A stretch of DNA of 64,000 nucleotides from Mytilus edulis (taxonomy: Eukaryota > Mollusca > Bivalvia > Mytilida > Mytilidae). Under the pieces are notes generated by a model that did not search any database, was not told the origin of the DNA, and saw only the letters and a list, made by a program, of their open reading frames with translations. How positions within the stretch are numbered: the first letter of the stretch is position 1; every line of letters begins with the position of its first letter. A program made the position numbers and the translations under genes. Positions 35,301 through 46,900 of this stretch are shown here, one piece after another. The stretch spans positions 41,503,601 to 41,567,600 of the forward strand of contig NC_092356.1 of the NCBI RefSeq assembly GCF_963676685.1. Reading direction: 5' to 3'.

Positions 35301-37380
35301 TTATTTGTGACATACTTAAAAAAATGAAAAAGAATTAAAGTTTGTAATTTTGTTCAAATATTAAAAAAATAAAATAAAGTAATTAACCTCTTCTTTTTGA
35401 AGTTCTTTTTCACAGAAAACATTCATCAAACCAACTGGAAGGAATCCCATCAGGAAACAAAATGGCCACAGAATTCTAGCACCGGTCGACTCCGGTTTTG
35501 ATCCCGTTTCACCAGCATCTGCATCCAAACCCCATATCTGAGGTTCTATAGTAATGAATATTCCAACAAGTACTATCATAGTGCAGATACCACGAACAAT
35601 GCTTATGCCTAGAATGCAAAAAAAAAAAACCAACAAGCAAATACACCAATTGACATTTTATGTTTTGAATTTGCAAACTTGATGAAAGCTGTAAGATAAC
35701 GAGTAGAACTGTTGTTAATATCCCATATCCCATTTAATACTCTTTTGAAAACAGTTGTCTCATTGACATGCATACCACATCCCCTTGTATTCATAAAGCT
35801 CAGGCTTAAATGTTTTGAGTATATTTGGCTACTTAGTATACTTATTTGGTGTAAATCATGATAGTTACTCCAACAAATGTATTCAATGTAATCATCATCA
35901 TCATCGCCTATTTGTTAATGACTTTTTGCTATCAGAACCAAAGACAGCATAACACATTAGATATACAATATAAAAGTACTTACCTTGTTTTTGGTATTAT
36001 ATTACCAGCCTCTGATCAAGAGTAACATCTATCAAACACAAAATATTCTATTCAAAAACCTATCTTTTCGAAGTATAACCATTCTAAGAAGCACGGTTAA
36101 TTAATGTATTAACAGCTATGGATCTAGACTAACATTATTAAACATCAAATATTCTATTCAATAATACAGTAGAACTTTTCTCAGTATAACCAATTCTAGT
36201 ATTAGCCCGGTAAATGTATTACCAGCCTTATAACATCTATCAAACTTAAAATATTTTATTCGTCAATACATATACCTTTTCGCAGTATAACCACTCTTAG
36301 AAGCACGGTAAATGTATTACCAGCCTTAGATCTAGAGTAACCTCTATCAAACACAACAATTTTAACTGAACAATACATACGTTTTCAAAGTATAACCAAT
36401 CTTAGAAGCACGGTAAACGTATTTCCAGCCTTTAATAGGTCTGGAGTAACTCCTATCAAACACAACAATTTTAATTGAACATACCACAATACATACCTTT
36501 TCGCAGTATAACCAATCTTAGAAGCACGGTAAATGTATTACCAGCCTTAGATCTAGAGTAACCTCTATCAAACACAACAATTTTAATTGAACAATACATA
36601 CGTTTTCAAAGTATAACCAATCTTAGAAGCACGGTAAACGTATTTCCAGCCTTTAATAGGTATGGAGTAACTCCTATCAAACACAACAATTTTAATTGAA
36701 CATACCACAATACATACCTTTTCGCAGTATAACCAATCTTAGAAGCACGGTAAATGTATTACCAGCCTTAGATCTGGAGTACTAATAACCTCTATCAAAC
36801 CTGGAACAGTATATCTAACATGTTCCTGATCAAACACACCAAGTTTCATTGAACAAAACATACCTTTTCGCAGTATAACCAATCTTAGTAAAACGGTGAA
36901 TGGTATGACTGATGACTGCAAAATACCCTGTAAATACGGCGGTGTTCTATTGGGCGGACTGGCATACACCACAAGAATTCCGTTCATAGCTGTAAAAAGT
37001 CCCATCATAAAGAGAATTTTATAACTAGATGTTGGTCTCAATGTTGCAGTACTGTCAATTTTAGAATATTTCACGAACAACGTCAGAAGAGTAAACACAA
37101 CAGCTATGGAACAACATGTAATGAACAGAAGCACAAAAATATCGCTTCCAATTGCTTCCATAGTTCCAGCATAGACTGGAAGTGACACATTCATAAGAAC
37201 ATTTGAGAAAACATTCATTACTGCAATTAAAAGATTCCTTGTCTTGGCAGAGAAACGACTGTTTGTAGTCTTTTTAGAACTCCATGCAGCTTGAACAAGT
37301 TTAGATCGTTTTTCGTCATCACTGTTTACCAGCAACGGATCTCGTTCATAGTTATTCATGGTGCCTTTGTCGTCAACCAA
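31643..37380 (-). CDS. CRT-like (chloroquine-resistance-transporter-like) 10-TM transporter, four exons, complete
   Basis: A member of the drug/metabolite transporter superfamily, CRT-like family; relatives export small solutes, peptides or thiols across lysosome-like or plastid membranes. Exons on the minus strand: 36864-37380, 35388-35608, 34983-35078, 31643-32047; 1239 nt, 412 aa. Ten hydrophobic spans can be read at about 49-72, 81-103, 120-140, 149-170, 174-194, 217-237, 252-275, 309-331, 334-356 and 373-394. Residues 143-170 (NRTPPYLQGILQSSVIPFTV) carry the family-typical stretch before the TM4-TM5 turn. The loop between TM7 and TM8 has two cysteines (295, 303), as in CRT proteins. Residues 12-17, ERDPLL, fit an acidic dileucine endolysosomal sorting signal. 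Start chosen at the first ATG of the open frame; a second ATG seven codons later is possible. Intron 1 contains tandem copies of the end of exon 1. Substrate unknown. Confidence 0.88.
32304..33567. mobile_element. Foldback element whose inverted ends contain G30 and C-run homopolymers
   Basis: The left end AAGGGGACGACCATTTGATA leads into a run of 30 G (32333-32362), then GCAGGAGGATTTATTTTTG. The right end is the reverse complement pattern: CAAAATCCTCCTGGCTG, a C run, then AGAATATAAAATGGTCATCC and CCTAATCA. The TIRs are imperfect but colinear. The left arm also holds internal repeats of GATTATTCATTTTC. No transposase is visible. Lies in the last intron of the CRT-like gene. A further copy of one arm is at 57190-57420. 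Confidence 0.8.
33780..34725 (+). repeat. Retroelement-terminal repeat split by a nested insertion
   Basis: GAGCACCTGAGATTACCCCC, GGGGTTCGTGTTGTTCAGTC at the left and AAGCCATGGCGTTTGTCCG, TTTCACCCCGGCTTCC at the right look like parts of one dispersed element. Between them sits another element reading GAATGTGTCAAAGAGAC, itself broken, and resuming at 34328 with GAGACAACAACCCCACCATT, TCCCGCACCCGGAGGAGTCC. Related sequence is at 41980-42085 and 43955-44110. No protein is encoded. Confidence 0.7.
36055..36862 (-). repeat. Tandem array of partial exon-1 copies, most with a 5' splice site, in intron 1 of the CRT-like gene
   Basis: The exon-1 end (codons for FTVLLRLVILRK, then GTATGT) recurs downstream in the gene's orientation around 36070, 36185, 36290, 36395, 36505, 36615 and 36730, at about 105-125 bp spacing, with an alternating pair of variants giving a roughly 225-bp higher-order unit. 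In most copies the reading frame across VLLRLVILRK remains open and is followed by GTATGT or ACGTATGT. The 5' part of each copy diverges into intron-derived sequence (GGTTACTC, GGCTGG). Confidence 0.85.
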
Positions 37381-37514
37381 ATTTACCGGTTTTATTGAAC
37401 AACGACTTTAAGTTACACATATATTAGTACATGATTTACATTTTAATCACATGGAGGTCACGTTATCCTCATGACGAGGCAGACGATGTTATCAATAACA
37501 AACACTTGTTATCA

Positions 37515-37830
37515 TGATGTTGCAATATTACACATGTGACTTTTGTCAACTTTTTTTTACATATTCGATTTAATTTGAAAAGCCACTATGTTTTAATTGG
37601 CTATCAAAAAATGTATCATGTGACATATTACAATTATCTCTTAAATTGTTCAATCCTATTATACGATGTTGCAATATAACACATGTAAACCTTTTTTTGT
37701 TGTTGTATTCGATCAAATCATATATGGCCGTGCAAATGAAACGCCACTATATATTGATTGGCTTTGAAGAAATGTATATTTAATACATATTTAATATTGT
37801 CTCTTAAATTGGTGAATCCTGTTGCAATAC
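37515..37830. repeat. Roughly 150-bp tandem duplication upstream of the CRT-like gene
   Basis: GATGTTGCAATAT (37517, 37665; variant at 37819), ATTGTCTCTTAAATTG-like and GCCACTATGTTTTAATTGGC / CGCCACTATATATTGATTGG-like blocks repeat with a period near 150 bp. It lies 130-450 bp upstream of the start codon, where a promoter is expected. Confidence 0.7.
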
Positions 37831-38033
37831 TGCACATGTATACATTTCTTTTAATATTATATAAAAAATATTCTCTTATTAACTGATGGATTCTGTTTGA
37901 TTTTAAAAGTTTCGAGTCACAGTCTTGGTTTAAAAAAACTAAACAACGGAAGAAAAGCAGTCCAAATGATGTATCCTGTTGGATGATTAAAGTCTCGAGA
38001 TGACTGTCTAGTCGGAAGAACAAAATAGTTATA

Positions 38034-38190
38034 GATTATCGGGTTTTCTACACTTTGTAATCGTAAAATATCAGCCACGAGCCGCAATGTGAACTATTTT
38101 GGCGATTGAGCGCAGCGAACGAGCTAAAAAGCTTCACATTGCGCCGAGCGGCTGATATTTTACAATATATATTCGAAGAAAACCCGATTA
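38034..38190. repeat. Foldback element, about 155 bp
   Basis: Outer arms ATTATCGGGTTTTCT and AGAAAACCCGATTAT, and inner arms 38063-38093 and 38133-38163 (TAAAATATCAGCC against GGCTGATATTTTA, CAATGTGAA against TTCACATTG), make the whole element nearly self-complementary. The loop contains GCGCAGCGAACGAGC. Confidence 0.85.
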
Positions 38191-39960
38191 TTTGTATATA
38201 GTTCTATTGCTGGTCTTTACCCCCTCCCTAAGACAGTTTTACGCTTGACGAAAGCAAGCTTGATAACGTCTCCTCTCATAATAGGCATAGGGAAGGGCGA
38301 TAAAGAAAAATACAATTTTAAACCATAGACGCCGTCGGCGTCCAAATTAATAAAACCCGCGTATGTTGGTTTTTAATCCAAATGCAGCCTTTTGTATGCA
38401 CATTAAGAATAGAAAAAAAGCCAACAAAAAATGAAAAAAATATTTTAGTTAATCCAAGTGGGTTAACCTTTTTACACCTTTGTTTGATGGACAGTATTCA
38501 TCTTCAATTCAAAGCAAATCCCAGTGCAGTGGCGGATGCAGAAATAACGAAATTTTTTTTGCCTCTGCAGTGATAACTCGAGTCATGCATGTGCACGTAG
38601 ACTTGCTCTGTATTTTTTTCAACGTTAAACATATGTTTTCTAATATTATTTTTGTTACGTTTGAACATTGATCCAATGTGTAAACAATTACAATATTTAT
38701 CTCACACCTACACCACACGTGTAAACAAAATGATAAAAAGTCGATCAACTTGTAGACGAAACGCGCGTCTGGCGTATATAGTCCTGGTATCTATGATGAG
38801 TTTATTTATTAGTGTCGCGTTCAATAAAATCGGTCAGTAAAATACAGAAGATTTATAACTTTTAGCACTTGCATTCTTAACTCGAATATTGTGATAAAAA
38901 TGCAATCTGGAAATAAACCGATTACATGCAAATTCAGCGCCGTGTTTGGTCCTCCCGCACTGTCACTCTGAGATGGGATTATGCAATGAAAGAATTGTTT
39001 CTTTTGCTTTGTGTGTGTGTGTATGTTTTTCTTCTGTGCATTTTAGGCCGTATTATGACCTATAGCTGTTAATTTCTGTGTTGTCATACTACTAGAAATT
39101 TAATATTAAAGAATCAAAATCATATACTAAAATTTTATTTTACGATTTTCTTTAAAATAAAAATTGAATAAATATATCCCAAACTGGCTTTATATTGCTA
39201 TCGAAGGCATTTTGATACATAATGATGCATGAATTTTGTCTTTTTAGCCAAGATTGGATTAATGTGTATCCTTAAGATAATTCATGTTTTTTTCTCAAAA
39301 CATTTTTTTTTTTTGGTGAACGATGCCCTTCTTAATAAACATTTGTTTGGATAAATACTCGTCATTTGCTTAATCTTTCAAAAATTGCGGGGTTTGAACC
39401 ATCATGTATAAATTGATGACCTGTGTAGAAATGTAACAATATTCGATATGAAAAAGGGACATGTATATGATTTACGGGTAGGGGGGTGAAAAAAAACCAC
39501 CTTATAATGGTATTTAAAGCATGCTCACCAGGAAGCTTGCTATCATTCTTAAGAAAGATCTAAATTTTATTTCCTGAGAATGAAAAATACGACAATATTT
39601 CCTACAGTCAGTGTGTGTAATACCATATAAGTACATGTAAAACAATACATTGATCATGAGTACATATATAACAATATTGCATGTTCACATGTTTCTCTTT
39701 TGTGCGATATGATTTCATTCCTTTCGTGTATATTTAAAAAAAAAAAAAATATGATTCAACAAATTTGTAAAAATACGGTATATAAAATATCTAAGCACAT
39801 GCGGAGGCGTATGTAATGTATACAAGACCGCGTAGATGTTTGTTACATGCATAACCTTTGATTATTGAATGTTGTTTTTCGAAGAAAAAAAAAGGCGTGG
39901 AAATGAAATAGACCTTTACATTTTGCATCAAGGGCATGCAATTCAATGTTTTTAATATAA
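38191..39960. other. Intergenic, no gene seen
   Basis: Contains the short GTAGACGAAACGCGCGTC repeat at 38750-38800 and otherwise unique AT-rich DNA with homopolymer runs. Open frames at 38382-38840 have no recognisable content. Confidence 0.45.
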
Positions 39961-39964
39961 AAAC

Positions 39965-40050
39965 GAAGATGTGGTATGATTGCCAATGAAAAAACTCTCC
40001 ACAAGAGACCAAATGACACAAACATTAATAACTATAGAACCGTGTTCACA
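39965..40050 (+). repeat. GATGTGG-family dispersed repeat, 5' fragment
   Basis: GATGTGGTATGATTGCCAAT, AACTCTCCACAAGAGACC and AATGACACAAACATTAATAA; the copy stops soon afterwards. Confidence 0.8.
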
Positions 40051-40347
40051 CTATAAAATCTTCACCGGGGGCGAACCCGGGTTAACTAAGTGTAGTGTTT
40101 ATATCTGATATATGAAAAAAAATAACGTTTCCAAATACTAAAATAGTTTACTGAAAGACATAAAAAGTATTTAACCCTTTCTAACATGAATACCATTCAA
40201 AAGAAGATTTTTCACTCAAAATATAAATATGCTAATTTTCTGAAGAAAACTTTAGGACGGACAAAACATAAATTCAACTGGACTGTTCAGTTTTAAACAG
40301 GCAATTGCTTTAGTGATTTTGAATGGTAAAGAAATGCATAAAGATAT

Positions 40348-40480
40348 AGAGTGATGTGGTTTGATTGCCAATAAGACAACTATCCACCAAAGTTCAAATA
40401 AATTGGATGTAAGCAATGATAGGTAACCGTACAGCCTTCAACAATGTGAAAAAACCAACAAAGATACCAATTTTAGAATT
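40348..40480 (+). repeat. GATGTGG-family dispersed repeat, internal deletion
   Basis: GATGTGGTTTGATTGCCAAT joined to CAATGATAGGTAACCGTACA and GCCTTCAACAATG. Confidence 0.8.
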
Positions 40481-40997
40481 ATCGAAAGATAATATCATTT
40501 AAACTGTCCAACACAAATATGTTGGTTTCGTGAATTTACATAATAGATATCGAAACGGATACAAATTAGTTAAAATGATTATCAATAAGTTTTGTCTACG
40601 AGTAATAAACCAATTGACTGTTCAATAGATATATGAGAACAAACTAAAGTGGCGTAACTAAACCTTTTGGATAACATTTCTTTATTTATTTTGTCCTTTC
40701 GGGGAAATCACTAAAATATATTGATGACAAATGCACATTGTATTCCATTCTTTGTCTAGAGTTTTAATGTTATGATTGTAGTAAATTGTTCTTCTTTCTA
40801 ATTGATTTTGTAGTTAATTGAAATCTATATACTGAGGTTGTTGATTCAAAATTGCTAAACTAAAATTGAAAATCTATAGAATAAAATGCTCATATGGTGA
40901 CGGTAAAAAATAAAGCGGCAAGAAATTGTTATCCCAATTAAACACTAGCTAGAATGTATTTCATTTGTAAGAAAGGGAAAAGGAACAAATTATAACA

Positions 40998-43900
40998 ATG
41001 ACTTCATGGATTTATTTATTCATAACAATTGAAATATCATGCTTAAGTAAGTAAATGTTGTATCATTTATTTTTTAATATATTTTCCGTAAATTTAATCT
41101 ACATTCAGATTTTAATTGCTATACATAATCAAGGACTTCGAATTATTCGTCTGTTCTCGCTGCGACATGTGTGCTGATGCGAAATTAGATCGATTAATCA
41201 AACAATATTGTACCAAGAAAAATGAATGACCAGAATGCTAAACCGCACTACAGTTTTCTTTAGAAGTGACTTTTCATATCTTTAATACACGTTCCTAAAG
41301 TTGTATTTTGAACAGATATATCATGTTAAGGAGGGGTATTTGCGAAAAATACCAGTCGAGAGAATGTTAAATTTCACGAGCCGTAAGGCGAGGGAAATTC
41401 ATTCTCAAGACTGGTATTTTTCGCAAATACCCCTCAATAACATGAAATATCTGTTTAATTACACCGAATGTTAATGTACTAAAACGCATTGATGATCGTG
41501 ACGTTACAAGCGTCCAGTCGGATAGAGTATTTTTTGGCAAATACCACGGCAGAGAGGGTAAAAAAGGCATATCCTTTTAGCAAATACCCCGGCGGCGTTA
41601 AAAATGAACGATATTCATTTGATAACAGTAAATTGGTGAAAAATACACTGGCTATTAACCAATCAAAACCCCGGATTCTTACATAAGGTGTAATTATATA
41701 AATAACATGTAACGTTGAGGATTTAGTTTATTACTGAAAGGTCACTGGTGGATATAGTTGTCTATTGACAACCATGCCATATCTCCACAGACACTTGGAC
41801 TTATTTTTTAGCACAAAGTACCCAACTTTCCCAAGTCGGGACCATTTGGCCTTTGTTAGTCTTGTATGTTTTTTCATTTTAGTTCCTTTATATGTTTTGG
41901 AGTTTAGTGTGACATCCATTTTCACTGAGCTAGTACACAATTTTATTTAGGAGCCAGCTATGGACCACCTCCGGTGCGGGATTGTTCTCGCTGCGTTGAA
42001 GACCCATTGGTGGCCTTCGGCTGTTGTCTGCTCTTTTTTCGGGTTGTTGTCTCTTTGAAATATTCCCGATTTCGATTCTCAATTTTATATACATAAGTAT
42101 TAACTATAAAATATGAAAGCCAATGTTATAAAATCCTAAAACAAACAGATTTTTAAAATATTGCGTATAAAACTATACTTACTAAATTTCGTTCTAAGAT
42201 ATATATATATATATATACTTTAAGACAACTGATAACAAATGAACTTTGAAAAAGTAGCAGCTTCCAATACATATTAACACCATGGTACATTCTATAATTT
42301 TGAATCCTATTTGTAATGAAGATTTGGAATAATTTCTCCTTTTTGTCACTTTTCGCCCGTAAAAGTTTGCATTCTAACAGGGAATAAATTTCTTCAGTTA
42401 AAATATTCCTTTTCAAAAAAATAAAAAACCGAAAAAAAATAGCAAAAGAGACCGGGTTAGGGATAAGACCATTAAAATAGAATTATGGTCATCTGCAACA
42501 CAAGTCTTCCAAAACGGTAAGCCAAATCATGTTGGCAACTGTGGAAGACTTCGACCTTCCCATGATAACCCTTGGTTCAAGGTTGGCAACTGTGGAAGAC
42601 TTCGACCTTCCCATGATAACCCTTGGTTCAAGGTTGGCAACTGTGGAAGACTTCGACCTACCCATGATAACCCTTGGTTCAAGGTTGGCAACTGTGGAAG
42701 ACTTCGACCTACCCATGATAACCCTTGGTTCAAGGTTTTCTTATCAGAAAAATCATGAGGGATACATGACAGCATATGAAGGCGTAACTGGAAAGTTGTC
42801 AGATAAAGAAACAGACAGTTCACATTGGGAAAACTCAGATCATCTCTTTTGTTGTAAAGTTCATTTCTCAAACGACCTTCATTGTCAATTTACAGATAAA
42901 AAAGATGATAATGGACATACCATTTTATTTATCCTTGGCAGAGATTGGCTGATGTCAGTTTCAGATGATCTTTTATTTGAATTCTTGTTTTCCCCTGAAA
43001 ACAAAGATTTATCCAATCCGTTGGAATTTTTATTTTTGTAAATGAAATTGTTTTCAACAACTCTTTACGATTATTCTTTAGATTTAATACCGACACAAAC
43101 TCTGAATGTCTGTGACATCCTCGGCATGCACGAAGAAGATGGCGCTTGTTATTGGGTAACAGACGCAGAATATAATATTGCAGATGGCGCTGCTAAGTGC
43201 GGAGAAAATGGAGGGAACCCGGCAAGAGTAATTCAACAATCGCACCAAGAATTCCTAGCAGATTTGATATCGTTAGTATATTAATGATAACTTTTGAGTA
43301 GAGAAGTTTTGGTAAAAGAGGAAATACGTATATAGTAATGTCAAATATTTCAAAAAACATTATTTCACATGTATCTTTAAATTCAAAATTTTGCTAAATG
43401 TAGATCACTGTTGTCGAAGACTTCGATATGATAGTGTAAAGGAGTTGGTTCTTTATAAGGCCAAAACATGACCTCTATTTCAGCTGAGATTTCCCAATGT
43501 CAATTGACGATTCATTACAAAAGCTCTGCACAAATTGTTTTATTTCACTCTCATGAACTAAAAACTTGTATGTCTTATGAACTAGAATATATTGGGGATG
43601 AAATAAGATTGTTTCTGCATCTATTTAATGAGTGTGAAATTTCGCATGGAAGCCAAATAATACAGCTTTTCAGTCTGAATAATTTCCTGTCTCTATTTTG
43701 GATGTCCATCATAACTGAAGAAAGTTCGAAGTTTGTTAAAAAAAATTAATTTGACATGATAACAAAACATGTTCAAGTTGTAATTACTTCAAAGTACACA
43801 CCGGAAATTCCTACAATGAACACGTTTTTTTTTTTTAATTTAACCAGAAAGACTTTTTCAACTGATTTTTATTGTTCGTTCTTTTGTTGTACTGTTACAC

Positions 43901-46900
43901 CACTGTCCCAGGTTAGTTAGAGGGTTAATTGTGATCCCGCTAACATATGTATAAAATTGAGAATGGAAATGGGAAATGTGCCAAAGAGACAACAACCCGA
44001 CCATAGAAAAAAAAAAAAAAAACACCAGAAGGTCACCAACAGGTCTTCAATGTAGAGAGGAATTCCCGCACCCGGAGGCGTCCTTCAACTGGCCCCTAAA
44101 CAAATATATACTAGTTAAGTGATAATGAACGTCATACTAATTTCCAAATTGTACACAAGAAACTAAAATTAAAATAATACAAGACTAACAAAGGCCAGAG
44201 GCTCCTGACTTGGGACAGGCGCAAAAATGCGGCGGGGTTAAACATGTTTGTGAGATCTCAATCCTCCCCCTATACCTCTAGCCAATGTAGAAAAGAAAAC
44301 GCATAACAATTCGCACATTAAAATTCAGTTCAAGAGAAGTCCGAGTCTGATGTCAGAAGATGTAACCAAAGAAAATAAACAAAATGACAATAATACATAA
44401 ATAACAACAGACTATACTAGCAGTTAACTGACATGCCAGCTCCAGACTTTAATTAAACTGACTGAAAGATTATGATTTCATCATATGAACATCAGGCACA
44501 ATCCTTCCCGTTAGGGGTTTAGTATCATACCATCATAACATATATGAGAAGAACATTACCCGTGTCATGCCAACAACTGGTTTTTGAATAAATGTGTTTA
44601 GTTCCGATGCAAAGACCCTATAAGTGAATCAATATTAACGCCAAAATATGCAATCTTTAATGACCTGACAGTATCGTAACTATATCCCTTCTTAATAAGT
44701 CTATTCAAAGGTTTTGTTAGTTTTTGAGGTGAATACTGACACCTTTGTGCTTTATAAAGAATATTTCTATAAAAAATTGGATGTGAAATACCTGAACGTA
44801 TAAGAAGTCTGCATGTTGAGCTATATTTACGGATGATGTCCTTATACCGATGATAAAATTTAGTAAATGTTTTGACTAGTTTGTGATATCGAAAACCCTG
44901 GTGTAATAATTTTTCAGTAATACATAAATTTCTCTCGTTAAAATCTAAAACATTGTTACATACACGAGCGAATCGTACAAGTTGAGATATATAAACACCG
45001 TAAGATGGTGACAAGGGAACGTCACCATCTAAAAATGGATAATTAACGATAGGAAATGAAAAATCATCTCTTTTATCATAAATTTTAGTATTCAGCTTTC
45101 CGTTAGTGATATAGATATCAAGATCGAGGAAAGGGCAGTGGTCATTGTTAGTATTAACTTTATTTAAAGTAAGTTCAACAGGATAACTTTCTTTAATATA
45201 CGTACTGAAATCGTCATTATTGAGAGCCAAAATATCATCCAAATATCTAAAAGTATTATTAAATTTGTTTATCAGATGTTGTTTCGATGGGCCTTTGCTT
45301 ATTTTTGTCATAAATTGTAACTCATAGCAATACAAAAACAGGTCCGCAATAAGTGGTGAACAGTTAGTCCCCATTGGAATTCCGATAATCTGACGATATA
45401 CGGAATCCCCAAAGCGAACAAAAATGTTATCTAGTAAAAATTCAAGGGCATATATAGTATCAAAGCATGTCCAATTGACATAGTTTTTTTGTTTATTGCT
45501 ACTAAAAAATGACCTAAAAGAGTTTGAACATATATATTCACATTCTGACTTTTTAAATGCCCATTTAATAAGTTGTGTGAATTTTTTCTTAATGAGAATG
45601 TGAGGCAATGTGGTATACAGGGTAGAAAAATCAAAACTTTGAACAGATTTAAAATCACCAATATAAGCATGCAATTTATCAAGTACTTCCAACGAGTTCT
45701 TGACACTCCAAAAGTAATTAATTCCACTATTTTCGAAGGCCTTATTTGAACAATTTATTATCAGGTTTTTAATTGTACCAAGTGTGCTGGTAAGAAGAAT
45801 AGACAATTTAGTAGTGGGACAATGGCTTGAAGACGAAATAAATCTATATTTGTAAGGTGTTTTGTGTATTTTCGGAAGCCAGTACATAGTTGGGACTTTC
45901 ATTGTATTTGGCTCTGCTTGTAAAGCGGCAGCTAAAAGTTTATGTTTGTTACAGATGTCGTTTTCTGAAAATGGAGTCAGTTGAAATGTTGGTGAATTGG
46001 TGATTTCTTTTTTCAGAACCTCAATGTAAAATTTACGTCAAACAATAATAATATTATTAGCAGCTTTATCGGCCGGGACAAAAACAAATTTCTTTGCTAG
46101 TTCTTTTAGTTTATGTTTGATACGAGAAATAGGTTTTTGTGGTTATTGTTAATAGTAAAATGTTCTTTAAAATGTTGAATACGTATATCAACTATCTTCA
46201 TTACTGAATTAAAAAAAGAGTCTAAAGATTTTTTGTCAGCTTTTTCCCGTTTTATCCATTTCATACAGTAAGTATGGAGTGAGTCGTGGATGATATTACG
46301 ACACTCATTCCAATTAATAATTGACGGGGGACGATATTTAGGTCCTTTATTGAGGAATGATTTTAACTCTCGGTCTTGAACGATGTTAAGATCTCCTGTT
46401 ATAACATGGGAAATGGGTCCATAAATATATTCGGAGGTACTACAATTACATGAAGTAGGTGTATTTTCACGGATAATAACATCTTTACACAGTTGACTAT
46501 AATTAAACACAAATTTCCGGGTAAATTTCTTGTAAATATAACAAATAAGAGGTAGCTCAGTATTGTCAAAATATCCAGGAATTTGTTCTTTAACAGAATG
46601 GTCATTAACTATACCGGCAATATTTACAAAATCAAAACATTTATTGACATACTTTATTTTAATAAAATGTTTTTTATGATCTTCAGGGCGATCAATTTTG
46701 GGAAATAGTTTAGAATACCAATATGCCATAATAATTTGAACAATTTCATACTTAGGACTGCTATATGCCCACCAAAGTCTGTATGAATATGCCTGTCCCG
46801 AGTCAGGAGGCTGTAATTCAATCAGTGGTTGTCGTTTGTTGTTGTGTTACATTTTTTCGTTCATTTTTTTGGGACATTAATAAGGCCGTTAGTTTTCTCG

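Noticed and set aside
42489-43041. 170-codon open frame with LATVEDFDLPMITLGSR repeats
   Set aside because: It is created by the 51-bp minisatellite plus an antisense reverse-transcriptase relic; the lectin splice sites treat the region as intron.
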